DNA of 64,000 nucleotides from an uncultured Bacteroidales bacterium (GTDB lineage: Bacteria > Bacteroidota > Bacteroidia > Bacteroidales > Bacteroidaceae): the NCBI GenBank assembly GCA_902801485.1, contig CADCIP010000009.1, positions 19,589-83,588 on the forward strand, read 5' to 3'. Within the stretch, counting starts at the first letter, position 1. Every line of letters begins with the position of its first letter. The notes beneath the pieces were generated by a model that had not been told where the DNA came from, made no database searches, and saw only the letters and a program-made list of their open reading frames with translations. Positions 1-8,492 of this stretch are shown in pieces. Both the position numbers and the translations under genes were made by a program.

Positions 1-290
1 CCACGTCCTTCCTCGCCCTTAAAACCGGTGTTCTGGATGGCAGTAAGACCAAGAAGCTTGCCATAAAGGGCATCTGCCAGACTAATGGCCGATGTGCGGC
101 GAAGCTCTTCAGCTGTAATAGTTGTTGCAGCCGCTGTAGTGAGGAATTCTGACTGCTCAACGCCATAGCCTAAATCTACCTTCTGCGACTCTTTGTCGCT
201 CAAAGTCACCTGAGCATTAACCGCTGTGGGAATAGCGCAGAGGACCGCGAAGGTATATATAAATCTGTTTTTTAGTTTCATAATCTTCAT
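1..290 (-). CDS. Second SusC-like TonB-dependent receptor, N-terminal fragment (runs off the window)
   Basis: This is the first ~96 codons of an outer-membrane TonB-dependent transporter; the rest lies beyond base 1. After a signal peptide ending near VNAQ, the protein goes almost at once into plug-domain sequence (VDLGYGVEQ, then ITAEELRRTSAISLADALYG and LLGLTAIQNTGF). The carboxypeptidase-regulatory-like domain of the upstream SusC (2395-5541) is absent. Short receptors of this kind are typical of the second copy in tandem susC-susD-susC-susD loci, such as Bacteroidetes xylan (Xus) systems. Two in-frame ATGs occur, at 290 (MKIMKLKN) and 281 (MKLKN). It lies 35 bp after the SusD stop on the same strand, so one operon is likely. 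The substrate cannot be read from this fragment. Confidence 0.8.
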   Translation of the reverse strand, partial: MKIMKLKNRFIYTFAVLCAIPTAVNAQVTLSDKESQKVDLGYGVEQSEFLTTAAATTITAEELRRTSAISLADALYGKLLGLTAIQNTGFKGEEGR

Positions 291-325
291 TTTTTCAATT
301 CTTCAATATTTCTATTTTAAAAGAA

Positions 326-2353
326 TTACCATCCAGGGTTCTGTGTTAGTCCGTATCCCTTCTGAATCTCGATACGGGAAACAGGGTCGAGATACCACTT
401 GTTTGTCCAGTAACCGGGATCCCACCAACGGCGGGCACCGTTTACAATCTGAGGTTTCTCGTACTCGAACTTAGGCCATGGTGTACCGGCCACCCAGGAT
501 TGATCACCTTCTGTCAGGCGATTGCCGTTAGCATCCAGACGATAAACGCGGATCTCATGAAGAGGTTTGGTGAAGAGATCCTGACGCTTGCGACGTACCA
601 TATCGTACAGACGGTCGCCACACTCGGCTCCAATCTCACAGTTACGTTCGCGGAGAATCTCATCAATCAGGTTGTCCTTATTGGTGGTCAGGTTCAGCTG
701 CGGGTTCATGGCTTCAATGCGACCCAGTCCTACGCGACTGCGAACCGTAGCCAGGTCGTTCAGTGCACCGGTGAAGTCGCCAGTTTCTGCCCTGGCTTCG
801 GCACGTATGAGATACATTTCTGCCAGACGGATGTAGGATACACCGATATACTCATCATTCATTCTGTTATCCTGGTAGTCTAACATCCATTTGAACTTCC
901 TATAATGAGAGGCACAATCATCCGATCCGGCATCTCCGTATGTATCCTTGTTATAGAACATACCTCCCTGTTCCCAAGTATCGGCATAGTTCCTGCCATT
1001 ATAGTCGAAACCGGCGGGCAATGACTGTCTGGGTACCAGAATTGTCTCATAAAGACGGGGGTCGCGATTGGCAAAGATATCTATGCCTGTAGGATTCTTA
1101 CCCGGACCATAAATGTCCATGTACGGGAAATTACGACCATCCTGCATGCCGAAGCATTCCATCAACTCGTTTGTGGGAACGGCACCACCTTGACGGTAGC
1201 AGTCCAGAGCGAAACCAGCCCATCCCCAACCCCAAGAGTTCTGACGCTGGCCATTTACCACTGCGTCACTCAGGTACTGTGTAGGATGCACGTCGAAAAT
1301 TTTCTCGTGATAATTCTCGTTGTTACGATAGCGGTAGGCACGACGGAAAGCTGTACGATAACCAGCCTCGTCCTGAGTAACAGGCTGTACCAATTGGTAG
1401 TAATTGCCATTGGCTTCGTTCTCTGTAAAGAAATCATTGCAATATTGCAAGCAGCGATTCCAAAGAGTGGGATCCTCCTTGCCGAACCAAACGTGTTCTT
1501 CGGTCTCCAGTCCGGTCGGAGTCTTAGAGTACTTTAAATAAGGTTCTTTATTATTGAACAGCGGTGAAGCGGCAAACATCCAGACCTTAGCACGTAAGGC
1601 ACGAGCAGAAGCCTTGGTAAGACGACCCGACCATTGGCCTATATCGGCATCGGGAATGTTCCAGATGTATCCAGGTTCGTCGATAGCGCACTGGATTAGC
1701 GAGTCGATGAACTGTACGGTCTCCCAAGCAGTGGAACGACCTCCTGTGAAGTTCTCGCCTACGCCGTATGCTTTCTTTACAAGGCACAGACCGCCGAAAT
1801 TACGGAACGCATCGTAGTAACGGCTAGCCATAATCGTATAAGCCTCGCCACGCAAACGACTCTTCTCGTTTTCGCTCATGTCCGGCACACGTTTAATATT
1901 CTCGATAATCTGCCAGCACTTGCGCACCGTCTCATAGATAGAGACACGACCGTCGGCATCATAACTCGGAGACTTCGTAGAATAAGAGAATTTACCAACA
2001 TAATTACCGTTGTCCGTATCCTGGGCATCCTCGGTCAGACCGCCGGGATAATAGCTCTGTTTAGGGCCACCCCAACTTACATAACAATGGTAGGAGTCGG
2101 AAAGGACATCGATAGGTGCTCCGTTCATCATGTTTCCGGAGGTATAGGTACAATAGAGCTGCCCATAGGCACTCCAAAGGAAATTGCGGGTGTATTCGGC
2201 CTTAGAGAACACCGTGTCGATATTTATGTCAACACCAGGGGCTTTCTCCAAGAAGGCATTACCAATGTTGACCTCGTCAACGCATGATGTGAAAATGCCG
2301 GTCGTCAACCCTATAGCCAGTATATAAATAAGTAACTTTTTCATATTCTTCAT
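326..2353 (-). CDS. SusD/RagB-family outer-membrane glycan-binding lipoprotein
   Basis: Surface lipoprotein that caps the SusC barrel and binds the oligosaccharide for import. The start chosen is MKNMKKLLIYILAIG at 2353 (MKK at 2344 is also possible), because it gives a proper type II signal peptide with lipobox TSC. An in-frame ATG further upstream (2386) would add a non-signal leader. At about 675 aa it is at the long end for SusD. SusD hallmarks are visible: TPR-like helices in the N-terminal half (SRLRGEAYTIMASRYYDAFR, ASARALRAKVWMFAASPLF) and the late RagB segment SYIRLAEMYLIRAEARAETG, followed by LRERNCEIGAECGDRLYDM. It follows SusC by 41 bp and precedes a second SusC, so this is a standard SusC-SusD transport pair. 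The ligand is unknown. Confidence 0.93.
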   Translation of the reverse strand: MKNMKKLLIYILAIGLTTGIFTSCVDEVNIGNAFLEKAPGVDINIDTVFSKAEYTRNFLWSAYGQLYCTYTSGNMMNGAPIDVLSDSYHCYVSWGGPKQSYYPGGLTEDAQDTDNGNYVGKFSYSTKSPSYDADGRVSIYETVRKCWQIIENIKRVPDMSENEKSRLRGEAYTIMASRYYDAFRNFGGLCLVKKAYGVGENFTGGRSTAWETVQFIDSLIQCAIDEPGYIWNIPDADIGQWSGRLTKASARALRAKVWMFAASPLFNNKEPYLKYSKTPTGLETEEHVWFGKEDPTLWNRCLQYCNDFFTENEANGNYYQLVQPVTQDEAGYRTAFRRAYRYRNNENYHEKIFDVHPTQYLSDAVVNGQRQNSWGWGWAGFALDCYRQGGAVPTNELMECFGMQDGRNFPYMDIYGPGKNPTGIDIFANRDPRLYETILVPRQSLPAGFDYNGRNYADTWEQGGMFYNKDTYGDAGSDDCASHYRKFKWMLDYQDNRMNDEYIGVSYIRLAEMYLIRAEARAETGDFTGALNDLATVRSRVGLGRIEAMNPQLNLTTNKDNLIDEILRERNCEIGAECGDRLYDMVRRKRQDLFTKPLHEIRVYRLDANGNRLTEGDQSWVAGTPWPKFEYEKPQIVNGARRWWDPGYWTNKWYLDPVSRIEIQKGYGLTQNPGW

Positions 2354-2394
2354 TTTTATAGCGGTAGCAAATCTTTCACTATTCACTTTAAACT

Positions 2395-5300
2395 TTAGAA
2401 ATTGACTTGTACACCAAAGTTAAACACACGTGTCATAGGATAACGCATTCCGAAGTCGAGTCCTGATCCGGGAGCTTCGGGGTCATTACCTTTGAAGTTC
2501 GCAAACGTCAGCAGATTCTGACCAGAAACATAGAACCTCACGTAATTGAACAATGGTACCCACTTGGGATTGTTGAAGGTATAGCCAATCTCGACATTCT
2601 TCAAACGGGCGTACTTAGAATCGATAATCCATGCCCGTGAATCACGATTGTTATGAACGCGATTTTCGAACGAGATACGCGGCAAAATAGCCCCGGGATT
2701 ATCCTCTGTCCATGAATTGTCGGCTACCCACTGTGCCAGTGCAGAAGTATTTGTAGATCCGAACTGGTCGCGGAAGTATCCGTTCAGCACGCGGCTTGTA
2801 TTTGTAGCACCTACCCAAAGCATTGAGAAATCGAGTCCCTTCCAGTTCAGGCTGGCATTGACAGACCAGGTAAACTCGGGATTTTCGGTATAGCCAAGGG
2901 GTTTCTGGTCGTTCTGATCGATTAAACCGTCGCCATTCAAGTCAACATAAACAGCATCACCATATTTTAATGCTATATTCTGGTCAGGCATATTCACGCC
3001 ATATTTCTGCAGGTAGCGGTCTTCTGTACCTTCCTGATAGAATTCAAAGAGGTCGTAGCCAAAACGCTGTCCTACAGGAAGCCCTGTACGGCTCAGATAA
3101 TCATACATGGGTGGCACCTCGAGCATATCGATCACCTTGTTTCTGGCAAAGGCAATGCTTGGACTGATGTTATATCGGAAGTCACCTACTTTATCGGCCC
3201 ACTTGAGGGTCAGTTCGAAACCATGATTCTTAACACGGCCCTCGTTGACAACACCTGCGGGAAGGCTGGTTACTGCAGGCAAAAGAGCTGCATTCGACAC
3301 CAGAATATCCTTGCGATCCTCCCAGAAGAAGTCGAGGTTCATGCCCAATCTGTCGTTAAAGAAATAAGCATCCAGACCAATATTGAACTTAGAAGCGGTC
3401 TCCCATGTAACGTTCGGGTTACCGGTTGTCATCTCCTTCACGGCCTGCAGCCAGTTGCCACTTGTACCGAAATTAGCGCCTCTTTCCTGCGGGTTAACAG
3501 TCATCGAGCCCTGGTAGAACTGCCACATACCTGGCAGATAGAGGAAACGGGCACTATTGGTATTGTCGTTACCGACCTTACCCCATGAACCACGAATTTT
3601 CAGGTAGCTGATAACGTCCTTCACGGGCTCCCAGAACTTTTCGCTGGATGGAATCCAACCGACAGAGAAAGACGGGAATGTACCATAGCGCTTACCCTCG
3701 GCAAAATTCTCGGAACCATTATAACCGATGTTGAAATCGATCATGTAGCGTGAGAGATAGTCGTAGGTAACACGGCCCACGAGTCCGACATAACCAGAGG
3801 GAATATCGGTATAGCTAGTGGGATAATACCTCTTAGACTGGTTGTAAAGGAACAATGCGCCCACATTGTGATTGCCGAACTTACGAGCATAGTTAAAGCT
3901 TGCCTCGGCATACCAGTTACGTCCTCCCCACCGGCTCTCAGAGTAAGGCAAAGGCCAAGTAATATTCTCCTTGCGGAGCACTTGCTGTCCATCCACGATT
4001 GTTGCCACGTATGTGACGCCAGTACCAAATCCGTTCTGACGGTTTTTCTGGGCCGAATATTCAGAATTATAAGAACCCTTTATCCTGAAATCCAGACCCG
4101 GTGTAAGGAAACTCATATCGAGTTTGTACTGAAGGTCGAGGTTCAATACGTTGGTGCTTGTTTTCGTATAGCCTAAGTCATAAAAGTTAGAAAGCGCGTC
4201 GCGGTCGTAAGGACCAACGATGTTGGCATCCGCAACGACATGACGGCCTTGTTCGTCGATTCCGATACCGGCATACGGGGTAGCTCCCTGCAGATAGCGG
4301 AATAAGAAACCTTCGCCGCTACCCATTTCCGTACGGTTCTGGACACGGCCTCCCAAGGTGAGCGCCAATTGGCTATACTTGGAGATGTCGATATCCAAGT
4401 TGGCACGATAGTTGAACCTGTTATAATGGAAGGTCTCGTCATTATTAGCAGAAAAAGTCTTAATAAGTGAGCTCTGGTTCATAAACCCGGCAGAGATGAA
4501 ATACCTCACCCTCTCGGAGCCACCTTTAACATTCACGTTTACCTGTTCCTGCCATGCAGCATTCTTCATCAGATAGTCAATCCAATTGGTATTGGGGAAT
4601 GTAACAGGCATGTCACCCTTGCGGAAATGTTCCATTACATCCTGGTTGAATCGAATGCCGGTGTTTGCATAGGGCGTATAATCGGGAATATTGGTGGTAC
4701 CGGGCCATTGGGTCATTGGTAAAGCATCTGTGATAGCTGCATAGTTCCACATCTTTCCGTATGTATGAGAATCAGCGAAGTCAACGAATTTAGAAACCTG
4801 CTGTACGGCAGCACTTGCAGAAACAGAAACAGAGGCTTTTCCTACCTCTCCACGTTTCGTGGTAACCAGGATTACGCCGTTAGCACCCCGTACACCGAAT
4901 ACAGCAGTTGCCGAAGCATCCTTAAGGACAGAAATTTCCTGAATTTCGTTGGGGTCGATTTGCGAGAAGGGACGTTCAACACCATCGACGAGTACCAACG
5001 GTTCGGCACTATTAAGCGTACCAATACCACGAACTCGGATAGTTGGTTCGTCGGCACCAGGCATACCAGAGGGCTGTACCACCGAGATACCCGGCAGTCT
5101 TCCCTGCAAGGCATTGGCAACATTTGCCACAGGCGCCTTTAACAGTTCCTCACCACCCACAGCAGAAACAGCACCGGTAAGGGTCAGCTTCTTCTGCTGT
5201 CCATAAGCGATTACCACCACCTCGTCCAGAACTTTCTGATCAGGTAGCAAACTAATGATTAATGGTTTCCCATCAACCTTACGTGTCTGCGTCTGGTAAC

Positions 5301-5541
5301 CCATGTAGGAGATTTCCAGAGTTGCGCCACGTTCTACCGATGGAAGGACAAAGTGTCCGTCAAGATCCGTGAGGGCACCTACGCTGCTTGAGCGAACCTT
5401 GACAGTCGCTCCGATGAGAGGTTCCCCAGTCTCGTCTTTTACAGTTCCTTCCACTGTTAAACTCTGGGCAAACACGACATTAGGTAGCAGGAATAAGATA
5501 ACCAGCATACCTAGCAAATAACTTTTCGTTGTCTTCTTCAT
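2395..5541 (-). CDS. SusC/RagA-family TonB-linked outer-membrane transporter
   Basis: A 1048-aa TonB-dependent receptor that imports SusD-bound glycans into the periplasm using proton-motive force passed through TonB. The order is: signal peptide (VVFAQ, cut near residue 26); carboxypeptidase-regulatory-like domain at about 28-105 (VEGTVKDETGEPLIGATVKV); TonB-box-like stretch DEVVVIAYG; plug at about 120-240 (LQGRLPGISVVQPSG, then IRVRGIGTLNSAEPLVLVDG and DASATAVFGVRGANGVILVTTK); then a long beta-barrel ending NFGVQVNF with a terminal aromatic residue, as usual for barrel proteins. Length and order are normal for the family. It is the first gene of the operon, with a candidate promoter at 5685-5714 and a leader of about 140 nt. 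No sigma/anti-sigma or hybrid two-component regulator is next to it in this window. Confidence 0.95.
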   Translation of the reverse strand: MKKTTKSYLLGMLVILFLLPNVVFAQSLTVEGTVKDETGEPLIGATVKVRSSSVGALTDLDGHFVLPSVERGATLEISYMGYQTQTRKVDGKPLIISLLPDQKVLDEVVVIAYGQQKKLTLTGAVSAVGGEELLKAPVANVANALQGRLPGISVVQPSGMPGADEPTIRVRGIGTLNSAEPLVLVDGVERPFSQIDPNEIQEISVLKDASATAVFGVRGANGVILVTTKRGEVGKASVSVSASAAVQQVSKFVDFADSHTYGKMWNYAAITDALPMTQWPGTTNIPDYTPYANTGIRFNQDVMEHFRKGDMPVTFPNTNWIDYLMKNAAWQEQVNVNVKGGSERVRYFISAGFMNQSSLIKTFSANNDETFHYNRFNYRANLDIDISKYSQLALTLGGRVQNRTEMGSGEGFLFRYLQGATPYAGIGIDEQGRHVVADANIVGPYDRDALSNFYDLGYTKTSTNVLNLDLQYKLDMSFLTPGLDFRIKGSYNSEYSAQKNRQNGFGTGVTYVATIVDGQQVLRKENITWPLPYSESRWGGRNWYAEASFNYARKFGNHNVGALFLYNQSKRYYPTSYTDIPSGYVGLVGRVTYDYLSRYMIDFNIGYNGSENFAEGKRYGTFPSFSVGWIPSSEKFWEPVKDVISYLKIRGSWGKVGNDNTNSARFLYLPGMWQFYQGSMTVNPQERGANFGTSGNWLQAVKEMTTGNPNVTWETASKFNIGLDAYFFNDRLGMNLDFFWEDRKDILVSNAALLPAVTSLPAGVVNEGRVKNHGFELTLKWADKVGDFRYNISPSIAFARNKVIDMLEVPPMYDYLSRTGLPVGQRFGYDLFEFYQEGTEDRYLQKYGVNMPDQNIALKYGDAVYVDLNGDGLIDQNDQKPLGYTENPEFTWSVNASLNWKGLDFSMLWVGATNTSRVLNGYFRDQFGSTNTSALAQWVADNSWTEDNPGAILPRISFENRVHNNRDSRAWIIDSKYARLKNVEIGYTFNNPKWVPLFNYVRFYVSGQNLLTFANFKGNDPEAPGSGLDFGMRYPMTRVFNFGVQVNF

Positions 5542-6016
5542 CTGATCATGTTTTAATTTAAGTATAGTTAAACAATGGGTTAATTAGTTCTGTTGAAAAT
5601 CAAAAATTGTTTAATTATGCGTATTTTAGCTCTCAAATAATATTTTTTTTAAAGTTTTTGAACAGTTCTTAGGTATTTGATATGCAAAGTTAAGTTTTTT
5701 TTTAAAACAACAAACTTTTTTTGCACTTTTTTTTCATTATAAGCATTTTATATGATACTATTATGTTCTTTGATGGGAAAAACGACTTAAGTTAAGAAAA
5801 CGTTAACTTGTCAACTTATACTTTTTGCCGTTCAGAGGGGCGTTAGGCAAAACCTAACGCGACACTGACAGGGGGACGGGAAGCCACCCATCCCCTTGTC
5901 CTACCCCATTTCGCTCGGTTTAGATAAATTTCTCACACTCAAATATACAAATTCATTTGCATATTCTTCGCTTAATCGAAATTTTGCACTATCTTTGAGA
6001 TTGGCATTTCTAAGCT
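5542..6016. other. Divergent intergenic region between susC and glyS
   Basis: No gene is supported here. The left part is AT-rich leader and promoter sequence for susC. Around 5830-5910 lies GC-richer sequence (CCTAACGCGACACTGACAG and a run of C/G triplets) with no recognisable product. From about 5968 onward there is a degenerate extra copy of the promoter-like sequence seen in the following repeat (TTAATCGAAATTTTGCACTA, then TATCTTTG at 5990-5997). A short open frame across 5896-6111 simply reads through these promoter repeats and is not a gene. Confidence 0.6.
5685..5714 (-). promoter_or_regulatory. Candidate promoter of the susC operon
   Basis: Read on the minus strand, a TAACTTTG -7 box (5685-5692) is preceded by TTTG (5711-5714) with 18 bp between, one base short of the usual Bacteroidetes spacing of 19-21. 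It would give a leader of about 140 nt before the SusC ATG. The surrounding sequence is very AT-rich. Confidence 0.5.
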
Positions 6017-6087
6017 ACTTCCGTTCGGAAAAGAAAAGAAAAATATACTTTTCTTTTGCTTTTCTCTCACTTATTCGTAACTTTGCA
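6017..6087 (+). promoter_or_regulatory. glyS promoter inside a 71-bp promoter-bearing repeat (copy A)
   Basis: The -33 element TTTG (6055-6058) and the -7 element TAACTTTG (6078-6085) are 19 bp apart, the Bacteroidetes sigma-ABfr consensus. The whole block, from ACTTCCGTTCGGAAAAG to CTTTGCA, aligns without gaps to the reverse complement of 23224-23294, upstream of the GH3 gene. It contains the small inverted repeat CCGTTCGG followed by an A-rich and then a pyrimidine-rich stretch. Confidence 0.85.
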
Positions 6088-6123
6088 GCAAAATTAACTA
6101 TATATAAATAAATAAGGTATATT

Positions 6124-7677
6124 ATGGCACAGCAAGAAGATGTTTTCAAAAAGATAGTTTCACACTGTAAGGAGTATGGTTTTGTTTTCCCCAGCAGCGA
6201 CATTTATGACGGACTGGGTGCTGTATATGATTACGGTCAGAACGGTGTGGAGCTGAAGAACAATATTAAGCAATACTGGTGGCAGAGCATGGTGCTGCTA
6301 CACGAGAATATCGTGGGTATAGATGCCGCTATCTTTATGCATCCCACCACATGGAAGGCTTCGGGTCACGTTGACGCCTTCAATGACCCCCTCATTGATA
6401 ACCGCGACTCCAAAAAGCGCTATCGTGCAGATGTCCTCATCGAGGATCAGCTGGCAAAGTATGAGGATAAAATCCAAAAAGAAATCGAGAAGGCCCAGAA
6501 GCGCTTCGGTGATGCCTTTGACGAGGCCCAGTTCCGTGCTACCAATGCACGTGTTTTGGAAAACCAGGAGAAATTCGATGCGTTGCACAAGCGCTACCAA
6601 GAGGTGATGAACGCTGAGGGTGGCATTGATCTGGAGGGCATGAAGCAGATTATCCTGGACGAGGGAATCGTCTGTCCCATCAGCGGGACACGCAACTGGA
6701 CCGATGTACGTCAGTTCAACCTGATGTTCAAGACCGAAATGGGTAGCACAGCCGATGGTGCCAGCACCATCTACCTGCGTCCCGAGACAGCTCAGGGTAT
6801 CTTTGTGAACTACCTGAATGTACAGAAAACCGGTCGTATGAAGCTGCCCTTCGGTATTGCCCAGATAGGTAAGGCTTTCCGCAACGAGATTGTTGCCCGA
6901 CAGTTTATCTTCCGTATGCGCGAATTCGAACAGATGGAGATGCAGTTCTTTATTAAGCCCGGTACTGAGCTGGACTGGTTTGCCAAATGGAAGGAGACAC
7001 GTATGAAGTGGCATCAGAATCTGGGTTTCGGTGCTGAGAACTATCGTTTTCACGACCACGACAAACTGGCTCATTACGCCAATGCCGCAACAGATATCGA
7101 ATTCCACATGCCTTTCGGCTTCAAGGAGGTAGAGGGTATCCATTCGCGTACCAACTTCGACCTGAGTCAGCATGCTAAGTACAGCGGCAAGAAGATTGAA
7201 TACTTCGACCCCGAGACCAACGAGAGCTACACCCCATACGTAATAGAAACATCTATCGGTGTGGACCGCATGTTCCTGTCTATTATGTGCCACAGCTATG
7301 AGGAGCAGCAGTTGCCCGACGGTCAGACACGTACTGTACTGCACCTGCCCGCTGCCCTGGCTCCCGTGAAGCTGGCTGTATTCCCTCTGACCAAGAAGGA
7401 CGGCATGCCTGAGAAGGCTCAGGAGATTATCAACGACCTGCGTTTCCACTTTAACTGCAAATACGAGGAGAAAGACCAGATAGGCAAGCGCTACCGCCGT
7501 ATGGATGCCATCGGCTGCCCCTACTGTGTGACTGTTGACCAACAGACACTTGAGGACAATACCGTAACACTGCGTGACCGCGATACGATGGAACAGCGTC
7601 GTGTTGCCATCAGCGAACTTCGTGGCATTATAGAAGACAAAGTGAACATCACCAGTCTGTTGAAGAAACTGCTTTAA
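6124..7677 (+). CDS. glyS: Glycine--tRNA ligase (homodimeric class II type)
   Basis: A 517-aa cytoplasmic enzyme that charges tRNA-Gly with glycine using ATP. It is the single-chain alpha2 form, not the GlyQ/GlyS tetramer. Motifs seen: N-terminal CKEYGFVFPSSDIYDGLGAVYDYGQ typical of the family; class II motif 2 region around FGIAQIGKAFRNE with FRMREFEQMEMQFF; motif 3 around YVIETSIGVDRM; and a C-terminal anticodon-binding domain starting near APVKLAVFPLTKKDG. The segment between about residues 95 and 175 (rich in K/E, KIQKEIEKAQKRFGDAF) is the family's insertion between motifs. The start ATG at 6124 follows a promoter ending at 6085, so the leader is about 30 nt. The FKBP lipoprotein follows after a 119-bp repeat-filled gap. 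Confidence 0.97.
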   Translation: MAQQEDVFKKIVSHCKEYGFVFPSSDIYDGLGAVYDYGQNGVELKNNIKQYWWQSMVLLHENIVGIDAAIFMHPTTWKASGHVDAFNDPLIDNRDSKKRYRADVLIEDQLAKYEDKIQKEIEKAQKRFGDAFDEAQFRATNARVLENQEKFDALHKRYQEVMNAEGGIDLEGMKQIILDEGIVCPISGTRNWTDVRQFNLMFKTEMGSTADGASTIYLRPETAQGIFVNYLNVQKTGRMKLPFGIAQIGKAFRNEIVARQFIFRMREFEQMEMQFFIKPGTELDWFAKWKETRMKWHQNLGFGAENYRFHDHDKLAHYANAATDIEFHMPFGFKEVEGIHSRTNFDLSQHAKYSGKKIEYFDPETNESYTPYVIETSIGVDRMFLSIMCHSYEEQQLPDGQTRTVLHLPAALAPVKLAVFPLTKKDGMPEKAQEIINDLRFHFNCKYEEKDQIGKRYRRMDAIGCPYCVTVDQQTLEDNTVTLRDRDTMEQRRVAISELRGIIEDKVNITSLLKKLL

Positions 7678-7683
7678 GTTGGG

Positions 7684-7800
7684 TTAGAGGTTAGAGGTTT
7701 AGGTGAGAGTTTAATAGTTGAGAGTCTGGAGTCAAGAGTCTGGAGTCAAGAGGGGGGGGATGTGAAGATGAAAAGTGAAGAGAAAAAAAGTGAAGAGTGA
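7684..7800 (+). repeat. Simple-repeat cluster with two 14-bp units and a G8 tract
   Basis: The gap is built of short G/A/T words. GGTTAGAGGTTAGAGGTTT is followed by GAGTCTGGAGTCAA at 7722-7735, repeated exactly at 7736-7749. Then come a run of eight G (7752-7759) and AAGTGAAGAG-type words. The same 14-bp unit is present twice, in reverse complement, at 18924-18951. No hairpin terminator is seen. Confidence 0.9.
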
Positions 7801-8477
7801 AGAGTAAAAAGTTATTTCCAGTTAATCTGGCCGTGCTAGTAGGACTGGTAGGATTTATTTTTGTTTCCTGCTCGGAGAAGAGCAACGAGTGGGATCCCTA
7901 TTACAGTTGGCAAAGCAGAAACGCCCTGTGGTTTGAGCAGGCGGCAGACTCTGCCCGTACCGCTATTGCTGCGGCTAAAGCCCAATACGGCAATGATTGG
8001 GAGGTACACTGCCAGTGGCGAATGTTTAAAAGCCTGCAACGCAGCACAGACTATCCGGGCAAGCTGACAGACAGTATCGTCTGTAAGATAGTAAGGAAGG
8101 GACAAGGGACAAAGGAGATAGATTTTACCAGTCAAGTGCTCCTTCATTACCGAGGCTGGCTGATGCCCTCTGAATACATTTCAGAGAATAACAGCGATAA
8201 AGAAACCAAGATGGTAGTTTTCAGCCAATCCTATTACGGTGAATTCGACCCTACAACGGCAACACCGATGCAAATGTATGCAGGAGGAGGCATAGAAGGC
8301 TTCCAGACAGCGCTACAGTATATGGTGGAAGGCGACAAGTGGTATGTGTATATTCCGCAGCAGCTGGCATACAAGGCTGAAATACACGATGTTATCCCTG
8401 CCTACAGTACCCTGCTATTCCTTTTAGAAGTTGTAGGCGTATATGATAAATCAAGTGATGTTCCCGATCAGAAATAA
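7797..8477 (+). CDS. FKBP-type peptidyl-prolyl cis-trans isomerase lipoprotein
   Basis: A 226-aa lipoprotein that probably assists folding of exported proteins in the periplasm. The type II signal peptide ends GFIFVSC. The C-terminal half has the FKBP fold: VLLHYRGWL, then GFQTALQYMVEGDKWYVYIP, then IPAYSTLLFLLEVVGVY. The N-terminal 60 residues after the lipobox are a helical spacer (WFEQAADSARTAIAAAKAQYG). The first usable start is GTG at 7797: an in-frame TGA lies two codons upstream, and the GTG sits inside the repeated AGTGAAGAG words, so translation may begin within repeat-derived DNA. The GH43 gene starts 15 bp downstream, so they may be co-transcribed. Some canonical FKBP active-site aromatics appear replaced, so activity is inferred. 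Confidence 0.85.
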   Translation: MKSKKLFPVNLAVLVGLVGFIFVSCSEKSNEWDPYYSWQSRNALWFEQAADSARTAIAAAKAQYGNDWEVHCQWRMFKSLQRSTDYPGKLTDSIVCKIVRKGQGTKEIDFTSQVLLHYRGWLMPSEYISENNSDKETKMVVFSQSYYGEFDPTTATPMQMYAGGGIEGFQTALQYMVEGDKWYVYIPQQLAYKAEIHDVIPAYSTLLFLLEVVGVYDKSSDVPDQK

Positions 8478-8492
8478 AGAATACCATAATAC

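Noticed and set aside
5896-6111. Small open frame before glyS
   Set aside because: It runs through the promoter repeat copies, including both promoter boxes.
6298-7542. Long open frame (414 codons) antisense to glyS
   Set aside because: It lies entirely opposite a strongly conserved synthetase, has no recognisable motif and arises from codon bias of the real gene.
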